From positions 1 through 8,511 of the forward strand of contig CANQYR010000041.1 in assembly GCA_947628125.1 (NCBI GenBank): DNA of 8,511 bases. The letters are read 5' to 3'. The position numbers and the translations under genes are program-made. Below are positions 1 through 5,826 of the stretch, piece by piece. This stretch comes from an uncultured Bacilli bacterium (GTDB taxonomy: Bacteria > Bacillota_I > Bacilli_A > RF39 > UBA660). Below the pieces are notes generated by a model that was given only the letters and a program-made list of their open reading frames with translations, was not told the DNA's origin and ran no database searches. Each line of letters starts with the position of its first letter. The stretch's first letter is position 1.

Positions 1-67
1 CCCCCTAAAGCAATAATTTAAAAAGAAGTTTGACGCTTCCTTTACTTAAAAAATTGGTAATTTATGG

Positions 68-95
68 TTGATATCTAATAAATATTTGATAAAAT
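68..95 (+). promoter_or_regulatory. Predicted sigma-A promoter of the XRE regulator gene
   Basis: A TTGATA -35 box (68-73) is followed after 16 bases by a TAAAAT -10 box (90-95). The -10 is preceded by TG at 87-88, giving the extended form TGnTAAAAT. Transcription would start near 102 and leave a leader of about 90 bases before the ATG at 191. This is a motif match in very AT-rich sequence, so chance matches are possible. Confidence 0.5.
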
Positions 96-116
96 TATTG
101 AATAATATTTTATTTT

Positions 117-137
117 TATAACCTATTTTGGGTTATA
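117..137. promoter_or_regulatory. Perfect 7-bp dyad in the regulator leader, candidate operator
   Basis: TATAACC (117-123) and GGTTATA (131-137) form a perfect inverted repeat with a 7-base spacer. It lies just downstream of the predicted start point of the XRE-type gene. Position, symmetry and size suit an autorepression site for a dimeric HTH protein. This is inference from position only; the hairpin is too weak and lacks a U-tract, so it does not look like a terminator. Confidence 0.4.
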
Positions 138-162
138 TATTAATAAGCCATTTTAGATTATG

Positions 163-176
163 AGAAAATGTTTTCT
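163..176. promoter_or_regulatory. Short palindrome next to the ribosome binding site of the regulator gene
   Basis: AGAAAA (163-168) and TTTTCT (171-176) are perfect inverted repeats separated by TG. They abut the ribosome binding site AGGGGTGAT at 177-185, which is correctly placed for the ATG at 191. It could be a second half of an operator region or simply an AT-rich chance palindrome. The sequence differs from the dyad at 117-137, which argues against both being sites for one protein. Confidence 0.25.
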
Positions 177-190
177 AGGGGTGATAAAAC

Positions 191-448
191 ATGAATAGGT
201 TAAAAGATTTGAGAGAAGACAATGATTTACTACAAAAAGATGTTGCTAAAATTATTAATATGTCTCAAACTGGCTATTCTAAATACGAAGTTGGTACAAA
301 TGATGTTCCTACTGAGATTTTAAAAAAACTTGCTGATTATTATGATACGAGTGTTGATTATATTTTATATCGTACAGATGTTAGAACACCTTATCGCAAG
401 AGCATTGTTGATACTGATGAAGATTCCAAGTATGAAAAAGTAATATAA
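191..448 (+). CDS. XRE-family helix-turn-helix transcriptional regulator (85 aa)
   Basis: This is a small Cro/C1-type DNA-binding protein. Residues about 3-60 form the HTH_3 fold: a first helix (RLKDLREDND), the recognition unit QKDVAKIINMSQTGYSKYE at about 15-33, and the usual ending LKKLADYYDTSVDYIL at about 44-59. A short charged tail of about 25 residues follows, with no sensor or protease domain, so it most likely acts as a simple dimeric repressor. The start is fixed by AGGGGTGAT at 177-185. It has its own predicted promoter and dyads in the leader, suggesting autoregulation. It converges on dtd with only 12 bases between the stop codons, and no clear terminator lies there. The target genes cannot be read from this window. 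Confidence 0.88.
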   Translation: MNRLKDLREDNDLLQKDVAKIINMSQTGYSKYEVGTNDVPTEILKKLADYYDTSVDYILYRTDVRTPYRKSIVDTDEDSKYEKVI

Positions 449-460
449 CATCTTGGTTTT

Positions 461-895
461 TTAATATTCTAATATGATGGTAGTTGGGCCATTATTTATT
501 AAAGAAACTTGCATATCTGCCCCAAAAAGACCTTGCTTTACTTCAACGTATTTTTCTAGTTCCTCATTAAATTTTTGATATAAAATGTTTGCTTCATCAG
601 CACTTAAGGCATTGATGTAGCTTGGGCGATTGCCTTTTTTTGGATCGGCATACAAGGTAAATTGGCTTACTGATAATATTTTGCCTTTAACATCTAGTAA
701 ACTTTTATTCATGACGTTATTTTCATCGTTAAAAATTCTTAAGTTTACTATTTTTTGGGCTATCTTGGCAAAGTCTAAATTCTCTTCATTCTTTTTAAAA
801 CCCACTAATAAAAGGAGGCCTTCTTTTATTTCACTTATTATTTTATCATCTACTGTAACTTTAGCTTTAATGCATTTTTGAACAACTATTTTCAT
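461..895 (-). CDS. dtd: D-aminoacyl-tRNA deacylase Dtd (144 aa)
   Basis: Dtd removes D-amino acids (and glycine mischarged on tRNA-Ala) from tRNA in the cytoplasm. The length and the whole sequence fit the DTD1 family. Clear landmarks are the N-terminal MKIVVQKCIKAKVTVD, the KIVNLRIFND block, the active-site motif SQFTLYAD (residues 77-84), FGADMQVSL (124-132) and the chiral-selecting Gly-cisPro motif NNGPTT (134-139, Gly136-Pro137). The start ATG overlaps the relA TGA stop as ATGA, and AAGGTGG lies 7 bases upstream inside relA, so translation is probably coupled. It is the last gene of the comN-MBL-relA-dtd operon. The dtd-relA pair is common in Bacillota. All key motifs are present and nothing is odd. 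Confidence 0.96.
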   Translation of the reverse strand: MKIVVQKCIKAKVTVDDKIISEIKEGLLLLVGFKKNEENLDFAKIAQKIVNLRIFNDENNVMNKSLLDVKGKILSVSQFTLYADPKKGNRPSYINALSADEANILYQKFNEELEKYVEVKQGLFGADMQVSLINNGPTTIILEY

Positions 896-3012
896 AATCT
901 TTCCACCTTATTAATTGTTTTTAAAGAATATAGGGCATTTATAAAATCTTCTAATTCATCTTTGTTTTTGATTTTTAAACTTATTTCGTAAAATATTTTA
1001 TAATCATTAGTTTTTGTTTTAATATTTTTGATATTAATATTTTTAGTTGTAGCTTTACTTATAATGTCTAATAAATTGTTTTGACTACTTTCAATTAAGA
1101 TGCTCGTTTCGTAAATTTCGTTTTTCTCTTCATTCCAAGAAACTTCAATAACTCTTTTTTCATTTTTGATGTTTTCACAATTGGCCCGGTGAATTTTAAT
1201 ACCATTACCTTTAGTAATAAAACCTTTTATTTCATCACCATAAACTGGATGACAGCAATTAGCAAGGGTTGTTAAAATATCTTCTTTACCTGCAACTAAA
1301 ACCGCATTTTTATTTTGCTTAATTTGGCCTTTATTATTGCGCATCATTTTTTCAATTAAAGCATCACTTGGGCTTTTCTTATCTTGCATTATAATTGATA
1401 AGATAGAGGCTGCAGTGTATCTTAAAGAACCAATAGAAAAATATAGGTCATTTATATCATTTAAATGCAGTTCTTTACATATTTCTTTAACATGGTCATT
1501 ACTTAAAGTTTCATCAAAGGCTAAATGTCTTTTTCTTAGCTCATTTTGTAATAAATTTTTACCTTTACTTATTATTTCTTCTTTTTCTTGTTTACTAAAA
1601 TAAGAACGAATTTTATTTTTGGCATGACTAGTTTTAACAAATGATAACCATTCTTTACTAGGTGTAGAATTAGGATTGGTCTTTATTTGCACGATATCAT
1701 TGTTAGTTAAGGGATGATCTAAAGGAACAATGACATCATTTACTATGGCTCCCACGGTTGTATCCCCAACATTAGAGTGAATACGGTAGGCAAAGTCTAG
1801 GGGTGTTGCTTTTTCGGGTAATTCTACAACATCACCTTTAGGGGTAAAGACATAAATGCAATCATTTAAAAAATCATTTTTTACTTGGTTGTTAAATTCT
1901 TCTAAAGTTATATTATCACTTGTTTCAATAAAACTTCTAAATAACTCTAGTTTTTGCTCCATGACATTTTGGGTTTTTTTGGCCCCTTTTTCTTTATATG
2001 ACCAGTGAGATGCTAGGCCTTTTTCGGCAATTAGATCCATTTCATTGGTTCGTATTTGGATTTCGTATCTATGGCCATCATAGCCAAAGACACCCGTATG
2101 AAGGGATTGATACATGTTTTCTTTTGGCATGGCTATATAGTCTTTAAAGCGGCCCGGAATTGGTCTATATTTAGCATGAATTAAGCCCATGACTAAATAA
2201 CAATCACTTACTTTATCAACAATAATGCGCATGGCTAAAATATCATAGATTTGGTTCCATTTTTTACCGTTTGATAATTTGTTATAAATACTATAAACAC
2301 TTTTAACCCGGCTTTTAATATGAAAAGATATGTTTTGTTCAATAAGCATTTCAGATATTTCTTCTTGCATTTCTTCTAGGTTGTCTTCTAGTTCTTCTCT
2401 TGATAAGGCTAGTTTTTCTTCAATGTCTTTATATACTTGGGGTTTACTATATTTTAAGCACCAATCTTCCATTTCGCTTTTCCAAGTATTAACACCTAAG
2501 CGGTGGGCAATAGGTATTAAAACGTTCATTGTTTCTTCTACTTTTTTTCTTAGTTTTTCTTTATCTAAGGCACTTCCAGTTCTTAAGTTATGGATGCGAT
2601 CAGCCATTTTAATAAATAAAACCCGAACATCTTGGGCAAGTCCAACTAAAACTTTTCTTAAGTTTAGGCTAGCTTGTTCGCCATTGTCAGTTAGTTCTAA
2701 TTTATTAATTTTTGAGATGGAATCTACTAAGTTAGCAATGTTAGAGCCAAAGATTTTTTCTAACTCTTCTTTACTACTACCACCATGGTTGATTGTTTCA
2801 TGTAATAAAGCGGCACATATGCTTTCAACATCTGTATTTAAGTCACTTAAAATATAAGCAACATTTAAAGGATGTAATATATAAGCATCGCCATTTAATC
2901 TTTTTTTGTTTTCGGGATGTTTTAAGGCATATTCATAGCTTTGTTTTATTTTTTCTAAGTCACTAGCTTTTAAGTCTGGTGATAATTTATTTAGTAATTG
3001 TTCAAATGTCAT
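892..3012 (-). CDS. relA: RelA/SpoT-type (p)ppGpp synthetase (Rel) with degenerate hydrolase motif (706 aa)
   Basis: This is a long RSH enzyme of the stringent response, making (p)ppGpp from ATP and GDP/GTP on starved ribosomes. Numbered from the ATG at 3012, the domains are HD (about 20-175), synthetase (about 225-345), TGS (about 382-446), helical (about 450-570), Cys-rich zinc finger (CCHP at 586-589, H608, C612) and C-terminal ACT (about 635-706). The synthetase site is intact: IYDILAMRI with D257, RFKDY at 288-292 (the RxKD type of bifunctional Rel), MYQSLHT with Y301, and YEIQIRT with E317. In the HD domain H47, H71, D138 and N142 are kept, but H-D-x-x-E-D has become H71-E72-T-I-N75-H76, so hydrolase activity is doubtful. 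The ATG at 3012 is preferred over an in-frame GTG at 3021 because the ribosome binding site AGGAAG (3021-3026) overlaps that GTG. The start overlaps the MBL gene by 11 bases; the stop overlaps dtd by 4. Confidence 0.95.
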   Translation of the reverse strand: MTFEQLLNKLSPDLKASDLEKIKQSYEYALKHPENKKRLNGDAYILHPLNVAYILSDLNTDVESICAALLHETINHGGSSKEELEKIFGSNIANLVDSISKINKLELTDNGEQASLNLRKVLVGLAQDVRVLFIKMADRIHNLRTGSALDKEKLRKKVEETMNVLIPIAHRLGVNTWKSEMEDWCLKYSKPQVYKDIEEKLALSREELEDNLEEMQEEISEMLIEQNISFHIKSRVKSVYSIYNKLSNGKKWNQIYDILAMRIIVDKVSDCYLVMGLIHAKYRPIPGRFKDYIAMPKENMYQSLHTGVFGYDGHRYEIQIRTNEMDLIAEKGLASHWSYKEKGAKKTQNVMEQKLELFRSFIETSDNITLEEFNNQVKNDFLNDCIYVFTPKGDVVELPEKATPLDFAYRIHSNVGDTTVGAIVNDVIVPLDHPLTNNDIVQIKTNPNSTPSKEWLSFVKTSHAKNKIRSYFSKQEKEEIISKGKNLLQNELRKRHLAFDETLSNDHVKEICKELHLNDINDLYFSIGSLRYTAASILSIIMQDKKSPSDALIEKMMRNNKGQIKQNKNAVLVAGKEDILTTLANCCHPVYGDEIKGFITKGNGIKIHRANCENIKNEKRVIEVSWNEEKNEIYETSILIESSQNNLLDIISKATTKNINIKNIKTKTNDYKIFYEISLKIKNKDELEDFINALYSLKTINKVERL

Positions 3013-3634
3013 GTTCTTCACTTCCTAGTAATATTTCACATTTTATGTTAGGTTTTAAATTGTTTTTAAAGATAAGATCGGCATTAGTTTTGGGGTTATA
3101 ATGAGTTGGGATAACGATTTTAGGTTCAATGGTATTTGCTAGATCGGAAGCTTCATAGGCATCCATGGTATAAGTTCCTCCAACTGGTAAAAAGGCAAGG
3201 TCACATTTTACTTTTTTGGCATCTAAGGTTTTATCGGTGTCCCCTGCTACATATATTGTCTTTTCATCAATAGTTACAATATACCCTACCCACTCTTGTT
3301 CTTTTTTATGATAATTTTTGCCAATGTTGTAAGCAGGTATGGTTTGGATATCCAAGTATTTTAAGGCTAGATGTTCTTTTGGTCTTACAACAAATATATT
3401 ATCTTCTTTAATGCCGATGTTTAGTAGCTCTTCAACTAAGTCACGGGGGGTTATGAAAACAGTTTGGTCTTTTTTAACTTCCAAAATAGATAAAATAGAA
3501 AAATGATCCCAATGCGGATGGGTGATAAAAATATAGTCCGCATCATGGCTTTGTTTGACATCTAATGGATCAAAGTAAATTGTTTTACTGCCTGTTATTT
3601 TGATACTGCTTTGTTTATTTAAAGTTATTTTCAT
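3002..3634 (-). CDS. UlaG-like MBL-fold metal-dependent hydrolase (210 aa)
   Basis: This is a compact metallo-beta-lactamase-superfamily hydrolase, probably cytoplasmic. The metal-site motifs are in order: THPHWDH (residues 38-44, ligands H39, H41, D43, H44), GDTD (131-134, D132) and PTHYN (176-180, H178). The IYFDPLDVKQSHDADYIFITHPHWDHFS layout and the GGTYTMDAYEA segment (152-162) place it with the UlaG/YtkL-like group of broad hydrolases; its substrate cannot be read from sequence. The start has AAGGAG 8 bases upstream and overlaps comN by 20 bases; its 3' end overlaps relA by 11, so it is translated as part of one coupled operon. The Bacillus equivalent of this block does not, to my memory, have an MBL gene at this spot. 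It could be a phosphodiesterase or lactonase, but that is a guess. Confidence 0.88.
   Translation of the reverse strand: MKITLNKQSSIKITGSKTIYFDPLDVKQSHDADYIFITHPHWDHFSILSILEVKKDQTVFITPRDLVEELLNIGIKEDNIFVVRPKEHLALKYLDIQTIPAYNIGKNYHKKEQEWVGYIVTIDEKTIYVAGDTDKTLDAKKVKCDLAFLPVGGTYTMDAYEASDLANTIEPKIVIPTHYNPKTNADLIFKNNLKPNIKCEILLGSEEHDI
3021..3026 (-). promoter_or_regulatory. Ribosome binding site deciding the relA start
   Basis: AGGAAG on the minus strand ends 8 bases before the ATG at 3012. Its last base is the first base of the in-frame GTG at 3021, so that GTG cannot be the start served by it. Confidence 0.75.
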
Positions 3635-3866
3635 TATTTATTCTCCTTGCATATATATTTATTCCATCTTCTTTAAATATATCATCGACCATTTCGCCAA
3701 TTGTTAAATTAACTTTTTGATTCCATATGTTATTGCAAAAGTAGTTCCATATTTCAATTTCACTTATGCCGGTTAGCTTTTGTAAATTCATTTCTTTTCG
3801 TTTGATTTTTAAAGCGGGCAAGATATGGGTATATAATTCTTCTTTGGTTTTAAATTTTTCATCCAT
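3615..3866 (-). CDS. comN: ComN/YrzD-type post-transcriptional regulator (83 aa)
   Basis: This small soluble protein looks like the ComN family, which in Bacillus subtilis acts post-transcriptionally on comE mRNA and binds DivIVA at division sites. The family pattern is recognisable: ILPALKIKRKEM (residues 15-26), ISEIEIWNYFCNNIW (34-48) with both Trp residues, and IGEMVDDIF (56-64), matching the usual P-x-L-x-x-K, E-x-x-x-W and hEhVxDIh elements. The position next to a divergent spoVB supports this, since yrzD/comN neighbours spoVB in Bacillus. The ATG at 3866 is chosen because AGGAGG (3874-3879) lies 7 bases upstream; an earlier in-frame ATG at 3899 would put that site inside the gene. It is the first gene of a four-gene operon and overlaps the next by 20 bases. 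A competence role here is unproven. Confidence 0.72.
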   Translation of the reverse strand: MDEKFKTKEELYTHILPALKIKRKEMNLQKLTGISEIEIWNYFCNNIWNQKVNLTIGEMVDDIFKEDGINIYARRINNENNFK

Positions 3867-3873
3867 TAATATT

Positions 3874-3879
3874 CCTCCT
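3874..3879 (-). promoter_or_regulatory. Ribosome binding site deciding the comN start
   Basis: A perfect AGGAGG on the minus strand, 7 bases before the ATG at 3866. It rules out the upstream in-frame ATG at 3899, which also lies at or before the predicted transcription start. Confidence 0.85.
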
Positions 3880-3902
3880 AAAAGTTCTTGTTTATACATA
3901 CA

Positions 3903-3931
3903 ATTATACAGAAAAGTATGGGAAAGGACAA
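3903..3931 (-). promoter_or_regulatory. Predicted sigma-A promoter of the comN-MBL-relA-dtd operon
   Basis: On the minus strand there is a perfect TATAAT -10 box (3903-3908) and a TTGTCC -35 box (3926-3931, 4 of 6 consensus bases) separated by exactly 17 bases. Transcription would begin near 3896, about 30 bases before the comN ATG. The -35 box overlaps the spoVB ribosome binding site (AAAGGA, 3923-3928) on the other strand, so the two divergent units share their control region. A TATACA at 3905-3910 could be a plus-strand -10 for spoVB, but I see no good -35 for it. Confidence 0.65.
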
Positions 3932-3937
3932 GAGTTC

Positions 3938-5227
3938 ATGGCTAAAGATAAATTTAAAACTTCAATTTTGATATTAATTTTGGGCGGTTTTATCGTTAAA
4001 ATATTAGGTTTTGTTGTCAAAATACTTTACACTAGAATAATTGGAATGGAAGGTGTTTCTTTATATACGATTGTGATGCCTACTTATTCTTTATTTATCA
4101 CTTTAGCATCTTTTGCTTTACCAATTAGTATTTCGAAGTTAATTAGTGAGAAAAAGCATAGTTCGAAAAAGATTATTTTTTCAACGGCTTTGTTGATGAT
4201 GGTTTTTAATGTTATTTTAATGCTTATAGTTATTTTTTTAGCGCCTTTTATTAGTCATGTGCTTCTTAAAAATAACGAGGCGTATTATTTATTAATTGCG
4301 ATGGCTTTTACTTTGCCTTTTATTTCGGCTACTTCGATTTTAAAGGGTTATTTTTTAGGTAAGTTAAAGGTTTATCCTAATACTATTTCTAATATTTTTG
4401 AGCAGATAGTGAGGATTTTATTTTTGCTTTATTTTTTGCCTAATATTTGTAAGACTAGTATTTTACTAGCGGTTATTTCGCTTATTTTATTAAATATTTT
4501 AAGTGAGATAACAAGTATGATTGTTTTTATGTTTTTCTTACCTAAGGGTAAGGTTATTAAAAAAGAAGATATGGTAGTAGATAAACAAATTATTAAGGAT
4601 GTTTTAGGAACTTCGGTTTTTAGTGTTTCTTCAAGGTTTATTGGCAATATTGGGTTTTTCTTGGAGCCAATTATTTTAACTAATTGTTTATTATTAGCGG
4701 GTTACAATAGTGATTTTATTTTAAGGGAGTATGCCGCGTATAATGCTTATGCACTTGGTCTTCTTACGATGCCTAGTTTTTTTGTCGGGGCTATTTGTCA
4801 AATACTAATTCCCGAAATGAGTAAGTATCAGGCTTTGAATAATGATGAGATGAAAAGAAGAAGATTTTGGCAGGCGATTGTTTATTCGTTTTTAATTGGT
4901 TTATTTTTTTCGATATTTATTTTGATTTTTCGAAATGCGTTACTTAATATGTTATATAAAACGACTTTAGGTAGTAATTATGTTCTTTTTCTTTCTCCTT
5001 TTTTTGTTTTGTTTTATGTGGAGGCACCTTTGATTAGTACTTTGCAGGCTTTAGGGCACGCGAGGGTTAGCATGAAAATTACTTTGTATGGTGAGGTTTT
5101 AAAATTGTTATTATTATGCGGGTTATCTTTTTTGAAAATTGGTTTGTTTTCACTTGTTATCGCGGAGATTGTGAATATTTTTTTCGTTGTGTGTGCTGAT
5201 TATTTGGCCGTTAAAAAAAACCTTTAA
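3938..5227 (+). CDS. spoVB: SpoVB/MurJ-like polysaccharide or lipid II flippase (429 aa)
   Basis: This is a multi-pass membrane protein of the MOP flippase superfamily. The N-terminus (LILILGGFIVKILGFVVKIL, then RIIGMEGVSLY at about 33-43 and LPISISKLISE at about 61-71) is the family signature of SpoVB-type proteins, which move undecaprenyl-linked cell-wall precursors across the membrane. Hydrophobic stretches suggest 12 or 13 transmembrane helices, separated by short charged loops such as KKHSSKK (72-78) and KGKVIKKED (202-210). At 429 residues it is shorter than Bacillus SpoVB (about 520). The ATG has AAAGGA 9 bases upstream. It diverges from comN across 71 bases, and its TAA overlaps the TAA of the next, convergent gene. 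SpoVB relatives also occur in non-sporulating bacteria, so the name does not prove sporulation; lipid II flipping for growth is equally likely. Confidence 0.85.
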   Translation: MAKDKFKTSILILILGGFIVKILGFVVKILYTRIIGMEGVSLYTIVMPTYSLFITLASFALPISISKLISEKKHSSKKIIFSTALLMMVFNVILMLIVIFLAPFISHVLLKNNEAYYLLIAMAFTLPFISATSILKGYFLGKLKVYPNTISNIFEQIVRILFLLYFLPNICKTSILLAVISLILLNILSEITSMIVFMFFLPKGKVIKKEDMVVDKQIIKDVLGTSVFSVSSRFIGNIGFFLEPIILTNCLLLAGYNSDFILREYAAYNAYALGLLTMPSFFVGAICQILIPEMSKYQALNNDEMKRRRFWQAIVYSFLIGLFFSIFILIFRNALLNMLYKTTLGSNYVLFLSPFFVLFYVEAPLISTLQALGHARVSMKITLYGEVLKLLLLCGLSFLKIGLFSLVIAEIVNIFFVVCADYLAVKKNL

Positions 5228-5715
5228 TAGGCGGTTATGTAGTAATCAGTTTTATCATTTTCTCTAGTAAATTCATATAAGGCATACATTTCTTTTGGAT
5301 TTTTCGTACCTTGATGGGTGTATTTAATATAACCATTTTCTTTTTGTTTATATAAGTTTTCTTTGATTAGTTTAGGGGTTATATATTTTTTATTTAAGGC
5401 GTAAGTTAGGCTTGATCTAGTGCTACCGTAGTAAACATATACTTCTTTTAAGCAAGTAAGGAAAAAGCGGTAGTCTTCGGTTTCATAGATTAGTTTATCT
5501 TTACCACAGGCTAGTTCATTTTTTTCAATGTTGATTTTAAAGTCGGAGTAGTCTTTGATTTTTTCTAGGCGTTCGATATTTTGGATAACATATAAATGGT
5601 AGTTTAAAAATAAAATGATAAAGGTAATTAATAATAGTAATATAAACATCATAATGACAAATTTAAATTTAATTTTATTTATGCTTTTCATTTGATATTG
5701 TTTTTCCCTTTTCAT
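5224..5715 (-). CDS. Hypothetical single-pass membrane-anchored protein (163 aa)
   Basis: I do not recognise this protein. A Lys/Arg-rich N-terminus (residues 1-18) precedes one strongly hydrophobic helix (about 19-38). The positive-inside rule then predicts an extracellular domain of about 120 residues, rich in Lys, Glu and Tyr. That domain holds only two cysteines, C70 and C88, which could form a disulfide outside the cell. There is no lipobox and no catalytic motif I can name. The ATG at 5715 has AGGGGTG just upstream and a good promoter at 5744-5772. It sits alone between spoVB, whose stop codon it overlaps by 4 bases, and the divergent ftsW-type gene. The setting hints at an envelope role but proves nothing. 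Confidence 0.72.
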   Translation of the reverse strand: MKREKQYQMKSINKIKFKFVIMMFILLLLITFIILFLNYHLYVIQNIERLEKIKDYSDFKINIEKNELACGKDKLIYETEDYRFFLTCLKEVYVYYGSTRSSLTYALNKKYITPKLIKENLYKQKENGYIKYTHQGTKNPKEMYALYEFTRENDKTDYYITAY

Positions 5716-5743
5716 AGTACACCCCTACACTTAAGATATTCTT

Positions 5744-5772
5744 ATTGTATCAAAACTTATGCATAAAGTCTA
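5744..5772 (-). promoter_or_regulatory. Predicted extended -10 promoter of the 163-aa membrane protein gene
   Basis: On the minus strand a TACAAT -10 box (5744-5749) is preceded by TGA, giving TGnTACAAT. A TAGACT -35 box (5767-5772, 4 of 6 consensus bases) lies 17 bases upstream. Transcription would start near 5737, giving a leader of about 20 bases that contains the ribosome binding site. Confidence 0.55.
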
Positions 5773-5814
5773 TCTTTTGTTCTAAATTGTTTTTTATTAT
5801 CATAGTTTTAGATA

Positions 5815-5822
5815 GAGTTGAT
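5815..5822 (+). promoter_or_regulatory. Ribosome binding site deciding the ftsW-type start
   Basis: GAGTTGAT matches 7 of 8 bases of the ideal GAGGTGAT. Its GAG ends 9 bases before the ATG at 5827. The alternative in-frame TTG (5818) and ATG (5821) lie inside this element, so 5827 is the favoured start. Confidence 0.6.
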
Positions 5823-5826
5823 GCTC

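Noticed and set aside
20..43. Hairpin GAAG-loop-CTTC flanked by A and T runs, possibly a terminator
   Set aside because: The stem has only two G-C pairs and one mismatch (a G-U wobble if read on the minus strand). No gene end is visible next to it on either strand, so I do not call it; it could end a gene left of the window or a minus-strand read-through transcript.
449..480. T-run and ATATT-CT-AATAT palindrome between the convergent regulator gene and dtd as a shared terminator
   Set aside because: The palindrome has no G-C pairs and the T-run precedes rather than follows it on the plus strand, so it would not form a working terminator.
630..1603. Plus-strand open frames at 630-881 and 1337-1603
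   Set aside because: Both are shadows of dtd and relA, with no ribosome binding site worth noting and no family resemblance.
2330..2857. Open frame of 175 codons on the plus strand
   Set aside because: It lies fully antisense to the well-supported Rel HD and synthetase coding region, is rich in Ser and Leu as expected from a complementary frame, and shows no recognisable domain.
4429..4647. Minus-strand open frame of 72 codons inside spoVB
   Set aside because: It is antisense to continuous membrane-protein coding sequence and has no support of its own.
5769..5816. Inverted repeats TCTATCT/AGATAGA and TCTAAA/TTTAGA upstream of the ftsW-type gene, resembling a switchable leader
   Set aside because: The pairs are short, AT-rich and far apart, and no promoter is visible upstream that would put them in a transcript. 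Chance is the simpler explanation.
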